Made by a program: the position numbers and the translations under genes
Source of the DNA: an uncultured Eubacterium sp.
GTDB taxonomy: Bacteria > Bacillota > Clostridia > Lachnospirales > Lachnospiraceae
Assembly: GCA_958446835.1 (NCBI GenBank)
Contig: CAUCXT010000001.1
Span: 130,793 to 194,792 of the forward strand
Direction: 5' to 3'
Length of the DNA stretch: 64,000 nt
Notes under the pieces: model-generated
Told to the model about the DNA's origin: nothing
Database searches by the model: none
The model's input: the letters and a program-made list of their open reading frames with translations, nothing else
In this document: positions 30,719 through 38,728 of the stretch, one piece after another
How positions within the stretch are numbered: position 1 is the first letter of the stretch
Layout: the number at the start of each line of letters is the position of its first letter

Positions 30719-32434
30719 CTATTCCGAAGTCTGTAACCTCACCATCTTAGCGTATATTCCATTCTTCTTTATAAGCTCCGAAGGCTTTCCTGTCTCAGCG
30801 ACATGGCCTCCGTCTATGACAACAATCTTATCCGCACCCGATACAGTACGCATACGATGCGCGATAATAATGACTGTCTTATTCTTTATAAGCCTTGATA
30901 TAGCCTCCTGAATATATGTCTCATTCTCAGCATCAAGTGACGCTGTAGCCTCATCAAGAAGTACAACAGGAGCATTCTTTAAGAGAGCTCTGGCTATCGA
31001 AATTCTCTGTCTCTCACCGCCTGAAAGAGCAGAGCCGTTCTCACCAATCACAGTCTGATAGCCGTCCGGCAGCCTGCTTATAAACTCATCGCACTGAGCC
31101 TCCCTTGCCGCCTGCATAACCTCTTCATCAGTCGCGCCCTTCCTGCCTATTCTGATATTTTCCATAATGGTATTATCGAAAAGTATAACATCCTGAAATA
31201 CTATTGAATACGCAGAAAGAAGCTTCTCAGGGTCAACCTGTGATATATCCTTGCCTCCAAGTCTTATGCTTCCGCCATCAACATCCCAGAACCTTGCCGC
31301 AAGCTTAGAAACCGTTGATTTTCCTCAGCCGGATGGTCCTATAAGAGCTGTGACCTCTCCCTGCTTTGCGGTAAAGCTTATATCGTTGAGTACCTTCTCA
31401 TTCTTATCGTAAGAAAAGCTTACATTTGAGAACTCGATGTCATAGGATTTTACATCAAGCTCATCGCTGCCCTTCTGGACAGGGTAATCTGTAATCTCAT
31501 TCATTCTCTCGACATTGACGTCCTGTGCTATGACTGCCGCAAGGTTCATCAGCGTTCCCTGCATAGGCTCATATATCCTCGATACCACAAGGATGAACAT
31601 AAAAAATGTCAGCAAATCAAGCTTGCCACTGCACAGCAGGACTGAACCCACAAGCGCAACTGTTCCTATGCCAAAACGCAGGATACATGAAGCCGACACC
31701 ACGAACACTGCCGTTCCAAGCTCCGCCTTGAAGCTCTCCTTCTCAAGAGCAGTAATCTTGCCCTTCAAGCCATCAAGATAGCTCTCCTCCGCATTGTAGG
31801 ACTTTAAATCCTTGATTGTCTCAAGATACTCCTGCAAGCCGTCCGCCTGAGCGATGGCAACATTTCTCTTTCTTCTCGAAATACCCCTCTGGACATTTCC
31901 CGAGCAGCCCACGATTATAAGCGCAATAGGAAGCACCCACAGAGCCGCAAGCGCCATTCTCCAGTCAAAGAAGAAAAGGCTTATGGCAATCAGCACCGTC
32001 GAAATCATCGCACCGAAAAACTGCGGCATCACATGTGAAAAATTATGCTCAAGCACGGTACAGTCGCCAAGTATCGTTGATGTCAAGTCCGCCAAATCCT
32101 TCTTTCCGAAGAAAGACAACGGAAGTGTGCGAAGCTTCTCCGCAATGTTGATTCTTCTGTGCTCACTCTCCCTGTATGTGGAGAAGAATGATGAATTATA
32201 CTGTACAAAAAATACAACTCCAAATACAACCAGAATTATAACACAGCCTGCAATATATGTATATCTGTGATTTGCCGGAATCGACCCATTTATCAAATCA
32301 GCCGCAAGGTAATACATAAGCGCAACCGGAACCATGAGCATTATATTCTGCAATGTGGTTATCGCGGTACACTTTATAAAATCAATCGCTCCCTGTCTTG
32401 TGAGGGCATATCTTCTCATCAGCTTGCCAATCAT
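30719..32434 (-). pseudogene. ABC exporter subunit interrupted by TGA in Walker A
   Basis: A type-1 ABC exporter half (membrane domain plus ATPase), normally about 571 residues. Its start ATG overlaps the stop of the partner subunit (ATGA). Translation proceeds to TALIGPSG and then meets TGA at 31325-31327; the same frame resumes with GKSTVSKLAARFWDVDGGS and stays open to LSGGERQRISIARAL, VLLDEATASLD and the stop at 30719. The partner reads GPSGGGKST, so GGA (Gly) to TGA is the single change. It removes the P-loop and so all ATPase activity, unless the codon is read through or is a sequencing error. The region after the TGA is otherwise undamaged, so the lesion is recent. Confidence 0.85.
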
Positions 32435-34239
32435 ACAGCTCCACCTACCTTCCATGTGACAGACTTCCTATACTCATCCCACATCTTTTTGTAATTATTT
32501 TCCTGCGCATTGTCCGCAAGCAGCTCATCATGTGTGCCTTCCTGTACAACACTGCCGTCCTTGAGGACGAAAATCTTATCCGCAGCCTTGACAGTGGACA
32601 GTCTGTGCGCAATCATTATCACCGTCTTGTTCTTGCCTATCTCATCAAATGCCTTCTGCACAAGGCTCTCATTCTCCGGGTCTGCGAACGCTGTAGCCTC
32701 ATCAAGGATAACTATAGGTGCGTCCTTTAGGAGTGCCCTTGCTATGGCTATACGCTGTGTCTCTCCTCCCGAAAGGTAAGTGCCGTGTGTTCCAAGCTGT
32801 GTGTCGATTCCGTTCGGCAGCTTGGCTATTATGTCATCGCATTGTGCCAGATGAAGCGCTCTCTTTATCTCCTCCTCCGTTGCTCCCGGTTTCGCAAGCT
32901 TTAAATTCTCCCTTATGCTCATCTTTAACAGCTTGTTATTCTGGAAAACATAAGCAATCATATCATTCAGTTTCGCCTTAGGAATCTCCTTGATGTCCAC
33001 GCCTCCGATACTTATGCTTCCGCTATTCACGTCAAAGAATCTTGCAATAAGCGCCGCTGTGGTGCTCTTGCCTCCGCCTGATGGTCCGACGAATGCGACA
33101 TGCTTTCCCTGAGGTATCTTAAGTGAAATCCCGGAAACCGCATCACGCTGTGCCCCATCGTATCTGAAGGTCACATCCTTAAGCTCAATGGAATAGTCGG
33201 AAACCTTGCTATCCGTGTCATTCTCTGAAAGCGGCTCAAGGTCAAGTATCGACTGCACTCTTGTAAGCGCATCCTCCACAAGCATATTGTTCTCTGTCAT
33301 AAACATCATCTTGGTGAATGTAGTTGAGATAATCGGTGTAAAAATGATATAAAACAGGAGATTTACAACAAATTTCTCCGTGATATTTCCCCCTGCCGAA
33401 ACGACAAGTGCTGCACAGGTGAGGAAAGCAAACACGCTGTTTATCGACACCTCAAAGAGCACCATAGGTCTGCGGCACATCTTCGTGTAGGACATACAGA
33501 ACTTTCCGTAGCTGCTTATCGAATCACGGAATTTTTTGAAGGTGAACACCGATTGCCCGAAGGTCTTTACAACAGGCATTCCCCTCACATATTCGACAGC
33601 CTGATTATTCATGTCCTCAAGCGAATCCTGATAATGACGCATATCCTCCGCCATCTTTTTTCCAAGCATGCCCGCCATATTGACAAAGGCAAGCACCACA
33701 GGGACAAGGCTTAAAAGTCCAAGTCTCCAGTCAAATATAAAGAGCATGACTATGAGTGCCACAGGTGTGAGCATGGCATTGGCTGTATCCGGAAGCTGGT
33801 GTGCAAGATAAGTCTCCGTAGCCTCTGCGGACTCCGCTATTATCTTTCTCACCTTTCCGCTTCCCATACTGTCAATCACTCCAAGCGGCAGCTTCTTGAC
33901 ATGATTTAGCGCCGTAACCTTCATGTTCGCAGCGATTCGAAACGCCGCCCTGTGTGAGCACAGCAATGCCGCAAAGTATACCAGCATGCTTATAAGTGCC
34001 ATGACAACCGCCATCACGCCGTTATGTACGATTCCCTCCGCCTTGGAGAAATCGGGCATGACCGCGATAACCTCTTTTATAATCTTCCACAGATAGATAA
34101 ACGGAAAAAGTGCCAGTACAGCACTCACCGCCGACATAATGATTGACGCATAGGAAAAGCCCTTGTGGCTTCCCGCATACGCCATGAGCCTTGAGAACGC
34201 CGATTCCTTCTTAGGGCTCTTTTCGTTTCCTTCCTTCAT
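32431..34239 (-). CDS. ABC exporter subunit (membrane domain fused to ATPase)
   Basis: 602 residues. Six membrane segments lie between about 30 and 310, followed by an ATPase domain with Walker A GPSGGGKSTTAAL (about 385), Q-loop YVFQNNKLLKMS, signature LSGGETQRIAIARAL, Walker B PIVILDEATAFADPE and switch His IAHRLSTV. All elements are intact. It belongs to the heterodimeric exporter group that moves drugs, lipids or peptides; the substrate is not readable. It overlaps the second subunit by four bases and lies downstream of a TetR-type gene, the usual layout for an inducible efflux pump. With its partner broken it may work only as a homodimer, if at all. Confidence 0.9.
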   Translation of the reverse strand: MKEGNEKSPKKESAFSRLMAYAGSHKGFSYASIIMSAVSAVLALFPFIYLWKIIKEVIAVMPDFSKAEGIVHNGVMAVVMALISMLVYFAALLCSHRAAFRIAANMKVTALNHVKKLPLGVIDSMGSGKVRKIIAESAEATETYLAHQLPDTANAMLTPVALIVMLFIFDWRLGLLSLVPVVLAFVNMAGMLGKKMAEDMRHYQDSLEDMNNQAVEYVRGMPVVKTFGQSVFTFKKFRDSISSYGKFCMSYTKMCRRPMVLFEVSINSVFAFLTCAALVVSAGGNITEKFVVNLLFYIIFTPIISTTFTKMMFMTENNMLVEDALTRVQSILDLEPLSENDTDSKVSDYSIELKDVTFRYDGAQRDAVSGISLKIPQGKHVAFVGPSGGGKSTTAALIARFFDVNSGSISIGGVDIKEIPKAKLNDMIAYVFQNNKLLKMSIRENLKLAKPGATEEEIKRALHLAQCDDIIAKLPNGIDTQLGTHGTYLSGGETQRIAIARALLKDAPIVILDEATAFADPENESLVQKAFDEIGKNKTVIMIAHRLSTVKAADKIFVLKDGSVVQEGTHDELLADNAQENNYKKMWDEYRKSVTWKVGGAV

Positions 34240-34299
34240 GGTATTACCTCCTGATTATAGTTTTATATTCCGAACATTAAAAATACTCGGCTAAGTTGT

Positions 34300-34315
34300 G
34301 TTAGTTTTTGCTAAC
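34300..34315. promoter_or_regulatory. Inverted repeat before the ABC genes, candidate operator
   Basis: GTTAG-TTTTTG-CTAAC, 60 bases upstream of the first ABC gene. The half-site spacing would suit a TetR-type dimer. The adjacent regulator is the natural candidate, but this is inference. Confidence 0.35.
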
Positions 34316-34323
34316 CTAACCTC

Positions 34324-34352
34324 AAATAAAAAGTTCCTTAAAAGGAACCTTT
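34324..34352 (-). terminator. Intrinsic terminator after the TetR-type gene
   Basis: On the minus strand AAGGTTCCTT pairs with AAGGAACTT and is followed by TTTATTTGAG. It separates the regulator from the ABC genes, about 70 bases after its stop. Confidence 0.65.
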
Positions 34353-34422
34353 ATCTGCTTATTTAATTGCAGCTATGTGACTTCAATTGCAAACATACTA
34401 CCACGCATGCTTAATTAAAAGC

Positions 34423-35064
34423 TTATACGTCTTTCTTCTGAATGTCACACATGTCAAAAAATCTCATCCAGCCTGCCGTGTAAAATTCGCGCAACTGCTT
34501 AAGATACGTCTTAGCCTCACCGATATCATTCTTATGAATCAGCAGCTCAAAAAATGCCGTGAACATTCCGCTCACAAGCACATGCTCAAGCTTCGGGTCA
34601 ATCTCACGGACTTCAATGCCGTTCTTTCTCATAACCTCAACAAAGTCATGTGTCGCCTGCACTTCGACCTCCGACATCTCATGCACCATGTTCTCATACC
34701 GCGTCCCCTTAGAGCACATAAGTATAAGCCTGAACTCATCCTCATGGTCATACATATAATCAAGCATCTGCTCTAAGCAGTCCCCACTAATCTTTCCCAT
34801 GTTAGCCTGCTGTTCATCCGCGTTAAGCTCCTTGAAGCTGTTCTGCGTGCTCACATACATATCCATGATATGCTCATACTGCTCAGACACCAGCGCGTCA
34901 AACAGCTTCTCCTTGCTGTCATAATATCCGTAGAATGCCCCGGTTGTCACACCCGCACACTTTACAATATTTCTGAGCGACGCTCCTAAAAAACCCTTTT
35001 CAAGAAATTCGCGCTTCGCAGCGCTGTGTATTCGTTCCAATGTAGTCGGCTTGATATCTTCCAT
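34423..35064 (-). CDS. TetR/AcrR-family transcriptional regulator
   Basis: A 213-residue repressor. The N-terminal helix-turn-helix is RIHSAAKREFLEKGFLGASL...IVKCAGVTTGAFYGYYDSKEKLFDALV, a textbook TetR DNA-binding domain (residues 10-58 or so). The C-terminal part is all helical and should bind a ligand. It lies upstream of the ABC exporter in the same direction, so it probably controls that pump. The start is uncertain between two ATGs three codons apart; the second (35064) has better spacing from AAGAGA. The upstream region is unusually rich in repeats and palindromes. Confidence 0.88.
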   Translation of the reverse strand: MEDIKPTTLERIHSAAKREFLEKGFLGASLRNIVKCAGVTTGAFYGYYDSKEKLFDALVSEQYEHIMDMYVSTQNSFKELNADEQQANMGKISGDCLEQMLDYMYDHEDEFRLILMCSKGTRYENMVHEMSEVEVQATHDFVEVMRKNGIEVREIDPKLEHVLVSGMFTAFFELLIHKNDIGEAKTYLKQLREFYTAGWMRFFDMCDIQKKDV

Positions 35065-35089
35065 ATTCCTCATCTCTTACATAACAGGT

Positions 35090-35188
35090 GATTGCGAAGC
35101 CTCATGTGCGTACATCTACGTCTGTACGTTTCATAATTTTATGCTAAAACTTCATGGCTGCTTACCGGCAAATCTACGTTTCGCAATC
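35090..35188. repeat. 99-bp hairpin element with GATTGCGAA ends
   Basis: Bounded by GATTGCGAA and its exact complement TTCGCAATC. Inner matching words (CATG and CTACG on both sides) let much of it fold back on itself. It is non-coding, lies directly upstream of the TetR-type gene and forms part of its leader. The form is that of a small dispersed palindromic element. Confidence 0.5.
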
Positions 35189-35192
35189 CCTT

Positions 35193-35256
35193 GATATAAA
35201 TAACTCTCATATAATATAATTCTAATATAACTCTGATATAATATAATTTTGATATA
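35193..35256. repeat. Short AT-rich tandem repeat
   Basis: About two and a half copies of a 24-27 base unit with core TATAATATAATT flanked by AACTCT and GATATA blocks. It lies between the hairpin element and the palindrome at 35264. Confidence 0.55.
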
Positions 35257-35299
35257 AAAAACAGTGATGTAACACTGTTATATAACACTGTTACATCAC
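35254..35299 (-). terminator. Hairpin with U-run after ohrR, also a possible operator
   Basis: GTGATGTAACA...TGTTACATCAC, with an inner TGTTATATAACA palindrome, forms an 18-bp stem with one mismatch and is followed on the minus strand by TGTTTTTTAT. It can end the gpx-ohrR unit, about 50 bases after the ohrR stop. It also lies at the start point of a consensus promoter (35302-35330) and so could be an autoregulatory site for the TetR-type protein. Confidence 0.6.
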
Positions 35300-35301
35300 C
35301 T

Positions 35302-35330
35302 GTTATAGCTCATATATGAACATTTGTCAA
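35302..35330 (-). promoter_or_regulatory. Promoter, probably for the TetR-type gene
   Basis: TTGACA and TATAAC on the minus strand, 17-base spacer. The predicted start falls within the palindrome at 35264-35299. Confidence 0.6.
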
Positions 35331-35350
35331 TATGTTTTTTATTTTTCTTA

Positions 35351-35794
35351 TCACTGTTCAAATCCGGCAAGAAGCTTATGAAGCAGCCTGTACAGCTCCG
35401 CCGCGTCCTGCGGCTCAAGGCTCACACATCCTGCCATCTTTACGGGAATCTCCACCGCCTTATCCTTGAGCTCATCCCCCTCCTTCGTGATGGAAACTAT
35501 GAGGACACGCTCATCCTTATCATCGCGCTGTCTTGTTATAAGCCCCTTCTGCTCAAGCCGCTTTAACACCGGCGTGAGCGTCCCGGAATCAAGGTACAGC
35601 CTGCTTCCAAGCTCCTTCACATTGATTTCCCGCTCCTCCCACAGCACCATCATAGCAATGTACTGCGTGTAGGTCAGGTCAATCTCATCAAGAAACGGCT
35701 TATATCTCCTCACAATCTCCTTGGCACACGCGTACAGCGGAAAGCATAGCTGATTGTCAAGCTTCAACGCTTCATATCTCTCATTCTCACTCAT
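35351..35794 (-). CDS. ohrR: MarR-family regulator, OhrR type (organic peroxide sensor)
   Basis: A 147-residue MarR protein. The N-terminus LKLDNQLCFPLYACAKEIVRR contains the single reactive Cys position (C17) that OhrR uses to sense organic hydroperoxides, in the typical QLCFPLYA context. The winged helix follows: LTYTQYIAMMVLWEER, VKELGSRLYLDSGTLTPVLKRLE and the wing RDDKDERVLIVSIT. It is the last gene of an operon with two peroxidases and a TSCPD protein, fitting a thiol-peroxide response with autoregulation through the OhrR-like boxes upstream of the first peroxidase. Confidence 0.9.
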   Translation of the reverse strand: MSENERYEALKLDNQLCFPLYACAKEIVRRYKPFLDEIDLTYTQYIAMMVLWEEREINVKELGSRLYLDSGTLTPVLKRLEQKGLITRQRDDKDERVLIVSITKEGDELKDKAVEIPVKMAGCVSLEPQDAAELYRLLHKLLAGFEQ

Positions 35795-35805
35795 ATCCAG
35801 CTTAT

Positions 35806-36075
35806 CTATACAGCTTCCGGCTTAAGAAATCCGTCATAAGCCATTCTCACAGCAGTCGCAAGCTGCCCCGAACACGAAGTCGGACGCCTGCCGCACTTGA
35901 TATCTCCAAGCTTACTCTCTATCTCTTCTACCGTCCAGCCGTCAAGAATCCTTTCTATAGATTGCAGATTACCGTTGCACCCGCCCATATATTTTATATT
36001 GGTGACGACATTTCCATTCAAATCAAACGAAATCATCTGCGAACATGTATTTTCTGTCAAGTAATTATATCTCAT
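35806..36075 (-). CDS. TSCPD-domain protein (TIGR03905-like)
   Basis: An 89-residue protein with NIKYMGGCNGNLQSIERILDG and a C-terminal TSCSGQLATAVRMAYDGFL, the TSCPD-type motif also found at the end of class II ribonucleotide reductases (NrdJ). Four cysteines (positions about 11, 33, 61, 68) could bind a metal or take part in redox reactions. The function is unknown. AGGAGA precedes the ATG. Its place between glutathione peroxidase and ohrR in one operon suggests a link to thiol stress. Confidence 0.8.
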   Translation of the reverse strand: MRYNYLTENTCSQMISFDLNGNVVTNIKYMGGCNGNLQSIERILDGWTVEEIESKLGDIKCGRRPTSCSGQLATAVRMAYDGFLKPEAV

Positions 36076-36104
36076 AATATCGTCTCCTACAATAGCTATC
36101 CTTC

Positions 36105-36653
36105 CTATAAAAGTTCCTTTATTCTGTCCTCCACAAGCGCCATGTCCGCTGTCGGCTCAAAGCGCTCCATGACATTACCTTCCCTATCAATCAGAAACTT
36201 GGTGAAATTCCACTTGATATCCGGGCTGGTCATAAAATCCGGCTGTAGCCTTCCAAGCCTGCTCTGTAACATCATTCCAAGCGGATTCTCCTCATCGAAG
36301 CCCTCAAAGCCCTTCTGCTCCTTCAAAAACTTATAGAGCGGATGTTCATTCTCTCCATTGACCTCTATCTTGGCATAATGCTTGAACGTGATTCCGAACT
36401 TGGCGTCACAGAAGGAGACAATCTCCTCGTTCGTCCCCGGTGCCTGATTTCCGAACTGGTTGCACGGAAAATCAAGTATCTCAAGCCCCTCCGCCTGATG
36501 TCTCTCATATATATCCTGCAAATCATCATACTGTGGGGTGAAGCCGCACTGTGTCGCAGTGTTCACGACAAGCACAACCTTGCCGCGGTATTCCTCCATT
36601 CTGTGCATTACTCCCATTACGTCCTCTGCCTCAAAATCATAAAAGCTCTTCAT
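36105..36653 (-). CDS. Glutathione peroxidase family, Cys type (second copy)
   Basis: A 182-residue thiol peroxidase. The peroxidatic Cys is in VNTATQCGFTPQYDDLQ, the Gln in LDFPCNQFGNQAPGTNEE and the Trp in DIKWNFTKFLIDREG, so the catalytic triad is complete. The active residue is encoded by a normal Cys codon, not TGA. Bacterial members usually draw electrons from thioredoxin rather than glutathione. Its ATG overlaps the stop of the first copy (TAATG), so the two are translationally coupled. The two copies share most motifs, clear evidence of tandem duplication. Confidence 0.92.
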   Translation of the reverse strand: MKSFYDFEAEDVMGVMHRMEEYRGKVVLVVNTATQCGFTPQYDDLQDIYERHQAEGLEILDFPCNQFGNQAPGTNEEIVSFCDAKFGITFKHYAKIEVNGENEHPLYKFLKEQKGFEGFDEENPLGMMLQSRLGRLQPDFMTSPDIKWNFTKFLIDREGNVMERFEPTADMALVEDRIKELL

Positions 36654-37198
36654 TATCCTATTACCTCCTGTACTCTTTCTCTTACAATCTTCATTCCCTG
36701 TGTAGGCTCAAATCTCTCGACTAAATTTCCATCCCGGTCAATCAGAAACTTGGTGAAATTCCATTTTATCTTACTGTTATTCTTATAATCCGCATCCATC
36801 TTCTTAGCCACCGGTCTTAGAACAAGACTCATCGCGCCCTTTCCAAACCCTTTGAACTGTGAATTATCCTGAAGCCATCTGTACAGCGGGATTGCATTTT
36901 CTCCGTTGACCTCCACCTTGGCAAACTGCGGAAACTTTATGCCGAACCTTCCCGTACAGAAATTGTGAATCTCCTCATCACTCCCAGGAGCCTGGTTCGC
37001 GAACTGGTTACATGGAAAATCCAATATCTCCAGCCCTTTGTCATGGAACTCCTCATAAATCTCCTGAAGCTCAGAATACTGTGGTGTGAAGCCGCAGCCT
37101 GTCGCCGTATTGACTATAAGCAGAACCTTCCCTCTGTAAGCCTCAAGTGATACCTCTGTTCCGTCCTGAGCCTTGACTTTGTAATCATAGATAGCCAT
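36653..37198 (-). CDS. Glutathione peroxidase family, Cys type (first copy)
   Basis: A 181-residue paralogue of the next gene, with VNTATGCGFTPQYSELQE, LDFPCNQFANQAPGSDEE and SKIKWNFTKFLIDRDGN. It heads the peroxide-defence operon gpx-gpx-TSCPD-ohrR. AGGAGG lies upstream of the ATG. A consensus promoter and OhrR-like boxes lie 110-170 bases upstream, so it should be induced by organic hydroperoxides. It differs from the second copy mainly in the C-terminal helix region (KGAMSLVLRPVAKKMDADY). Confidence 0.92.
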   Translation of the reverse strand: MAIYDYKVKAQDGTEVSLEAYRGKVLLIVNTATGCGFTPQYSELQEIYEEFHDKGLEILDFPCNQFANQAPGSDEEIHNFCTGRFGIKFPQFAKVEVNGENAIPLYRWLQDNSQFKGFGKGAMSLVLRPVAKKMDADYKNNSKIKWNFTKFLIDRDGNLVERFEPTQGMKIVRERVQEVIG

Positions 37199-37236
37199 TG
37201 TGTGTCCTCCTTTTATTGCGTAATCTTATTCTAAAA

Positions 37237-37324
37237 ATTTGATTGTAGGGTGCTTGGTTGCCCATTATTTATCTATATGTAGTTATATTTCGGATGATTT
37301 GATTGACTGCAATTTGATTGTGTG
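37237..37324 (-). promoter_or_regulatory. OhrR-like operator region
   Basis: TGCAATTTGATTGTG (37308-37322) and AAAAATTTGATTGTA (near 37235-37249) each match about 11 of 15 positions of the OhrR consensus TACAATTAAATTGTA, as I recall it from Bacillus. A further TTTGATTG lies between. They sit just downstream of the promoter, where a repressor would block transcription. Confidence 0.5.
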
Positions 37325-37340
37325 CAATCTTTATGAATAT

Positions 37341-37369
37341 AAAATACAACCTATTGGCGTGTTTGTCAA
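37341..37369 (-). promoter_or_regulatory. Promoter of the gpx-ohrR operon
   Basis: TTGACA and TATTTT on the minus strand with a 17-base spacer, about 140 bases before the first peroxidase gene. Confidence 0.65.
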
Positions 37370-37420
37370 TAGGTTGTGCGCAATTTATTTTTAAATGTTA
37401 ATTTTTATTACTTTCTATGC

Positions 37421-37455
37421 AAAAAAACAACCCGGTAAATCCGGGCTGTTTCTTT
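37421..37455 (-). terminator. Intrinsic terminator after the Rpn remnant
   Basis: AAACAGCCCGG pairs with CCGGGTTGTTT and is followed on the minus strand by a run of seven Ts. Confidence 0.8.
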
Positions 37456-37466
37456 TTGATTAATAT

Positions 37467-38275
37467 TTAGTTCTTCTCCTCAATGAATCGCTTCTTACCT
37501 TCCTCAAACTCATCCGGATAACACTTCTTGACAGAGGACTCGTCTATGCCAAGCTTAAGCATATTTACAACAGCGTCTATATTGCCTTCCGTTCTGCCCT
37601 CCGCTCTGCCTTTAGTCCAGCCTTCGTTTCTGGCTTCTGTTGTATATTTTTCCATAACCTCACACATTACGCGCGTACCTCCTTCCGTATTTTTTAAATG
37701 TTGAACCCTGTTTGACAAATATGGAAAATGTTCATTATTGACTTCCTTTTGCGACATACACCTCATCAAATCGGAAATTGGTGAACCATCATCAATAGCG
37801 GTGTTGACAAAAATCTCATGCACGCCATCATCAATAACCGTTCCCGTCTCGTGAATGGTCTTTTCGATATGATATATCGTCTTTCTTTCCGCAAAAACAT
37901 CAAACTCGGAAATATATATGATATACAATTCCGGGATATTCTCAAATTTGCTGCCGACATCCGTCTCTCTTGCGGTAATTACTGAGGCATTATAGCGTAC
38001 ACGCTTTACATGATTATCATTGTTTGAACGCTGTACCTCAAAATTACATTTTGTTCCATCACCTAATATACACAGCGCATCTAACCGGACAGAACGTCCA
38101 TACAGATTTCTCTAGCTGCTTTGGACAATGACATCTGTAACAATGAGCCGGTCATCTTCCATGATAGTCCTGAGCATTTCCTGACACACATCTTTATCAT
38201 CCGCTAAAACCTCGAAAAAACGTCATCAATAGGTCTCAGATTCTTTACTTTTTCTATTCTTTCCTGAAGTGTCAT
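37467..38275 (-). pseudogene. Rpn-family PD-(D/E)XK nuclease, broken by a frameshift and a stop
   Basis: From the ATG at 38275 the protein reads MTLQERIEKVKNLRPIDDVF. A run of six Ts (plus strand AAAAAA ending at 38220) is one base too short: with seven the frame would continue FEVLADDKDVCQEMLRTI...VIVQSS. A TAG then follows (about 38114) before RNLYGRSVRLDALCILGDG. The catalytic block LDALCI...CNFEVQRSN is preserved, as is the C-terminal EGRTEGNIDAVVNMLKLG. Rpn proteins are recombination-promoting nucleases, many transposase-like and often decayed. Two independent lesions make inactivation likely. Only the last 153 codons form an open frame. Confidence 0.82.
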
Positions 38276-38336
38276 ATATATTATCCTTTCTTTTTCTAAT
38301 TATACCACAGCAGGAAACTGATGTAAACATCCCCCA

Positions 38337-38681
38337 CTACGCCTTCACCTCTATCCTCAACACTCCGTCCTCATATTCCGCCCCAATGCTCCCGCCAAGC
38401 TGTTCCACAAGGCTGCGCGCAATCGACAAGCCCAGTCCTGTCGACCCGCGCGCCTCCTGCACCGTGTAAAATCGGTCAAAGAGCTTCTCAAGAACCGCCT
38501 TTATGTCAAGCGTCTCCAACGTAATCTCATCCTGCGCAAGTATAACCGCATACCTGAAAAGCGCCTCCGTACCCGAATACGCCCTCAACGGCTCATAGCC
38601 CTGCTTTGTAAGTGCCGCTGCGACCATGTCCCCGATGTACACGTCATCATCAACAATAAGTATTTTTATATTTGCACCCAT
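38337..38681 (-). pseudogene. Chimera of truncated response-regulator receiver and histidine-kinase ATPase ends
   Basis: A 114-residue ORF. Residues 1-40 are the start of a receiver domain (IKILIVDDDVYIGDMVAAAL, then YEPLRAYSGTEALF), cut before the phosphoacceptor Asp. From about residue 60 it is the end of a kinase HATPase domain: LEKLFDRFYTVQEARGSTGL, then GLSIARSLVEQLGGSI. The kinase H-box and N-box are missing. The simplest origin is an internal deletion of an adjacent regulator-kinase pair that joined the two in frame. It has a plausible ribosome binding site and ATG (38681). The product can hardly signal in the usual way. Confidence 0.7.
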
Positions 38682-38728
38682 CCTTATCACCCTCATGTGC
38701 CTTATCCGGCACAGGTATTAAAATATTT

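Noticed and set aside
31325..31327. Selenocysteine insertion at the ABC transporter TGA
   Set aside because: The position is a P-loop glycine in every relative I know, including the partner subunit. A selenocysteine there makes no sense. A mutation or read-through is simpler.
36105..37198. Possible selenocysteine in the glutathione peroxidases
   Set aside because: The active-site codons are normal Cys codons and the frames contain no internal TGA.
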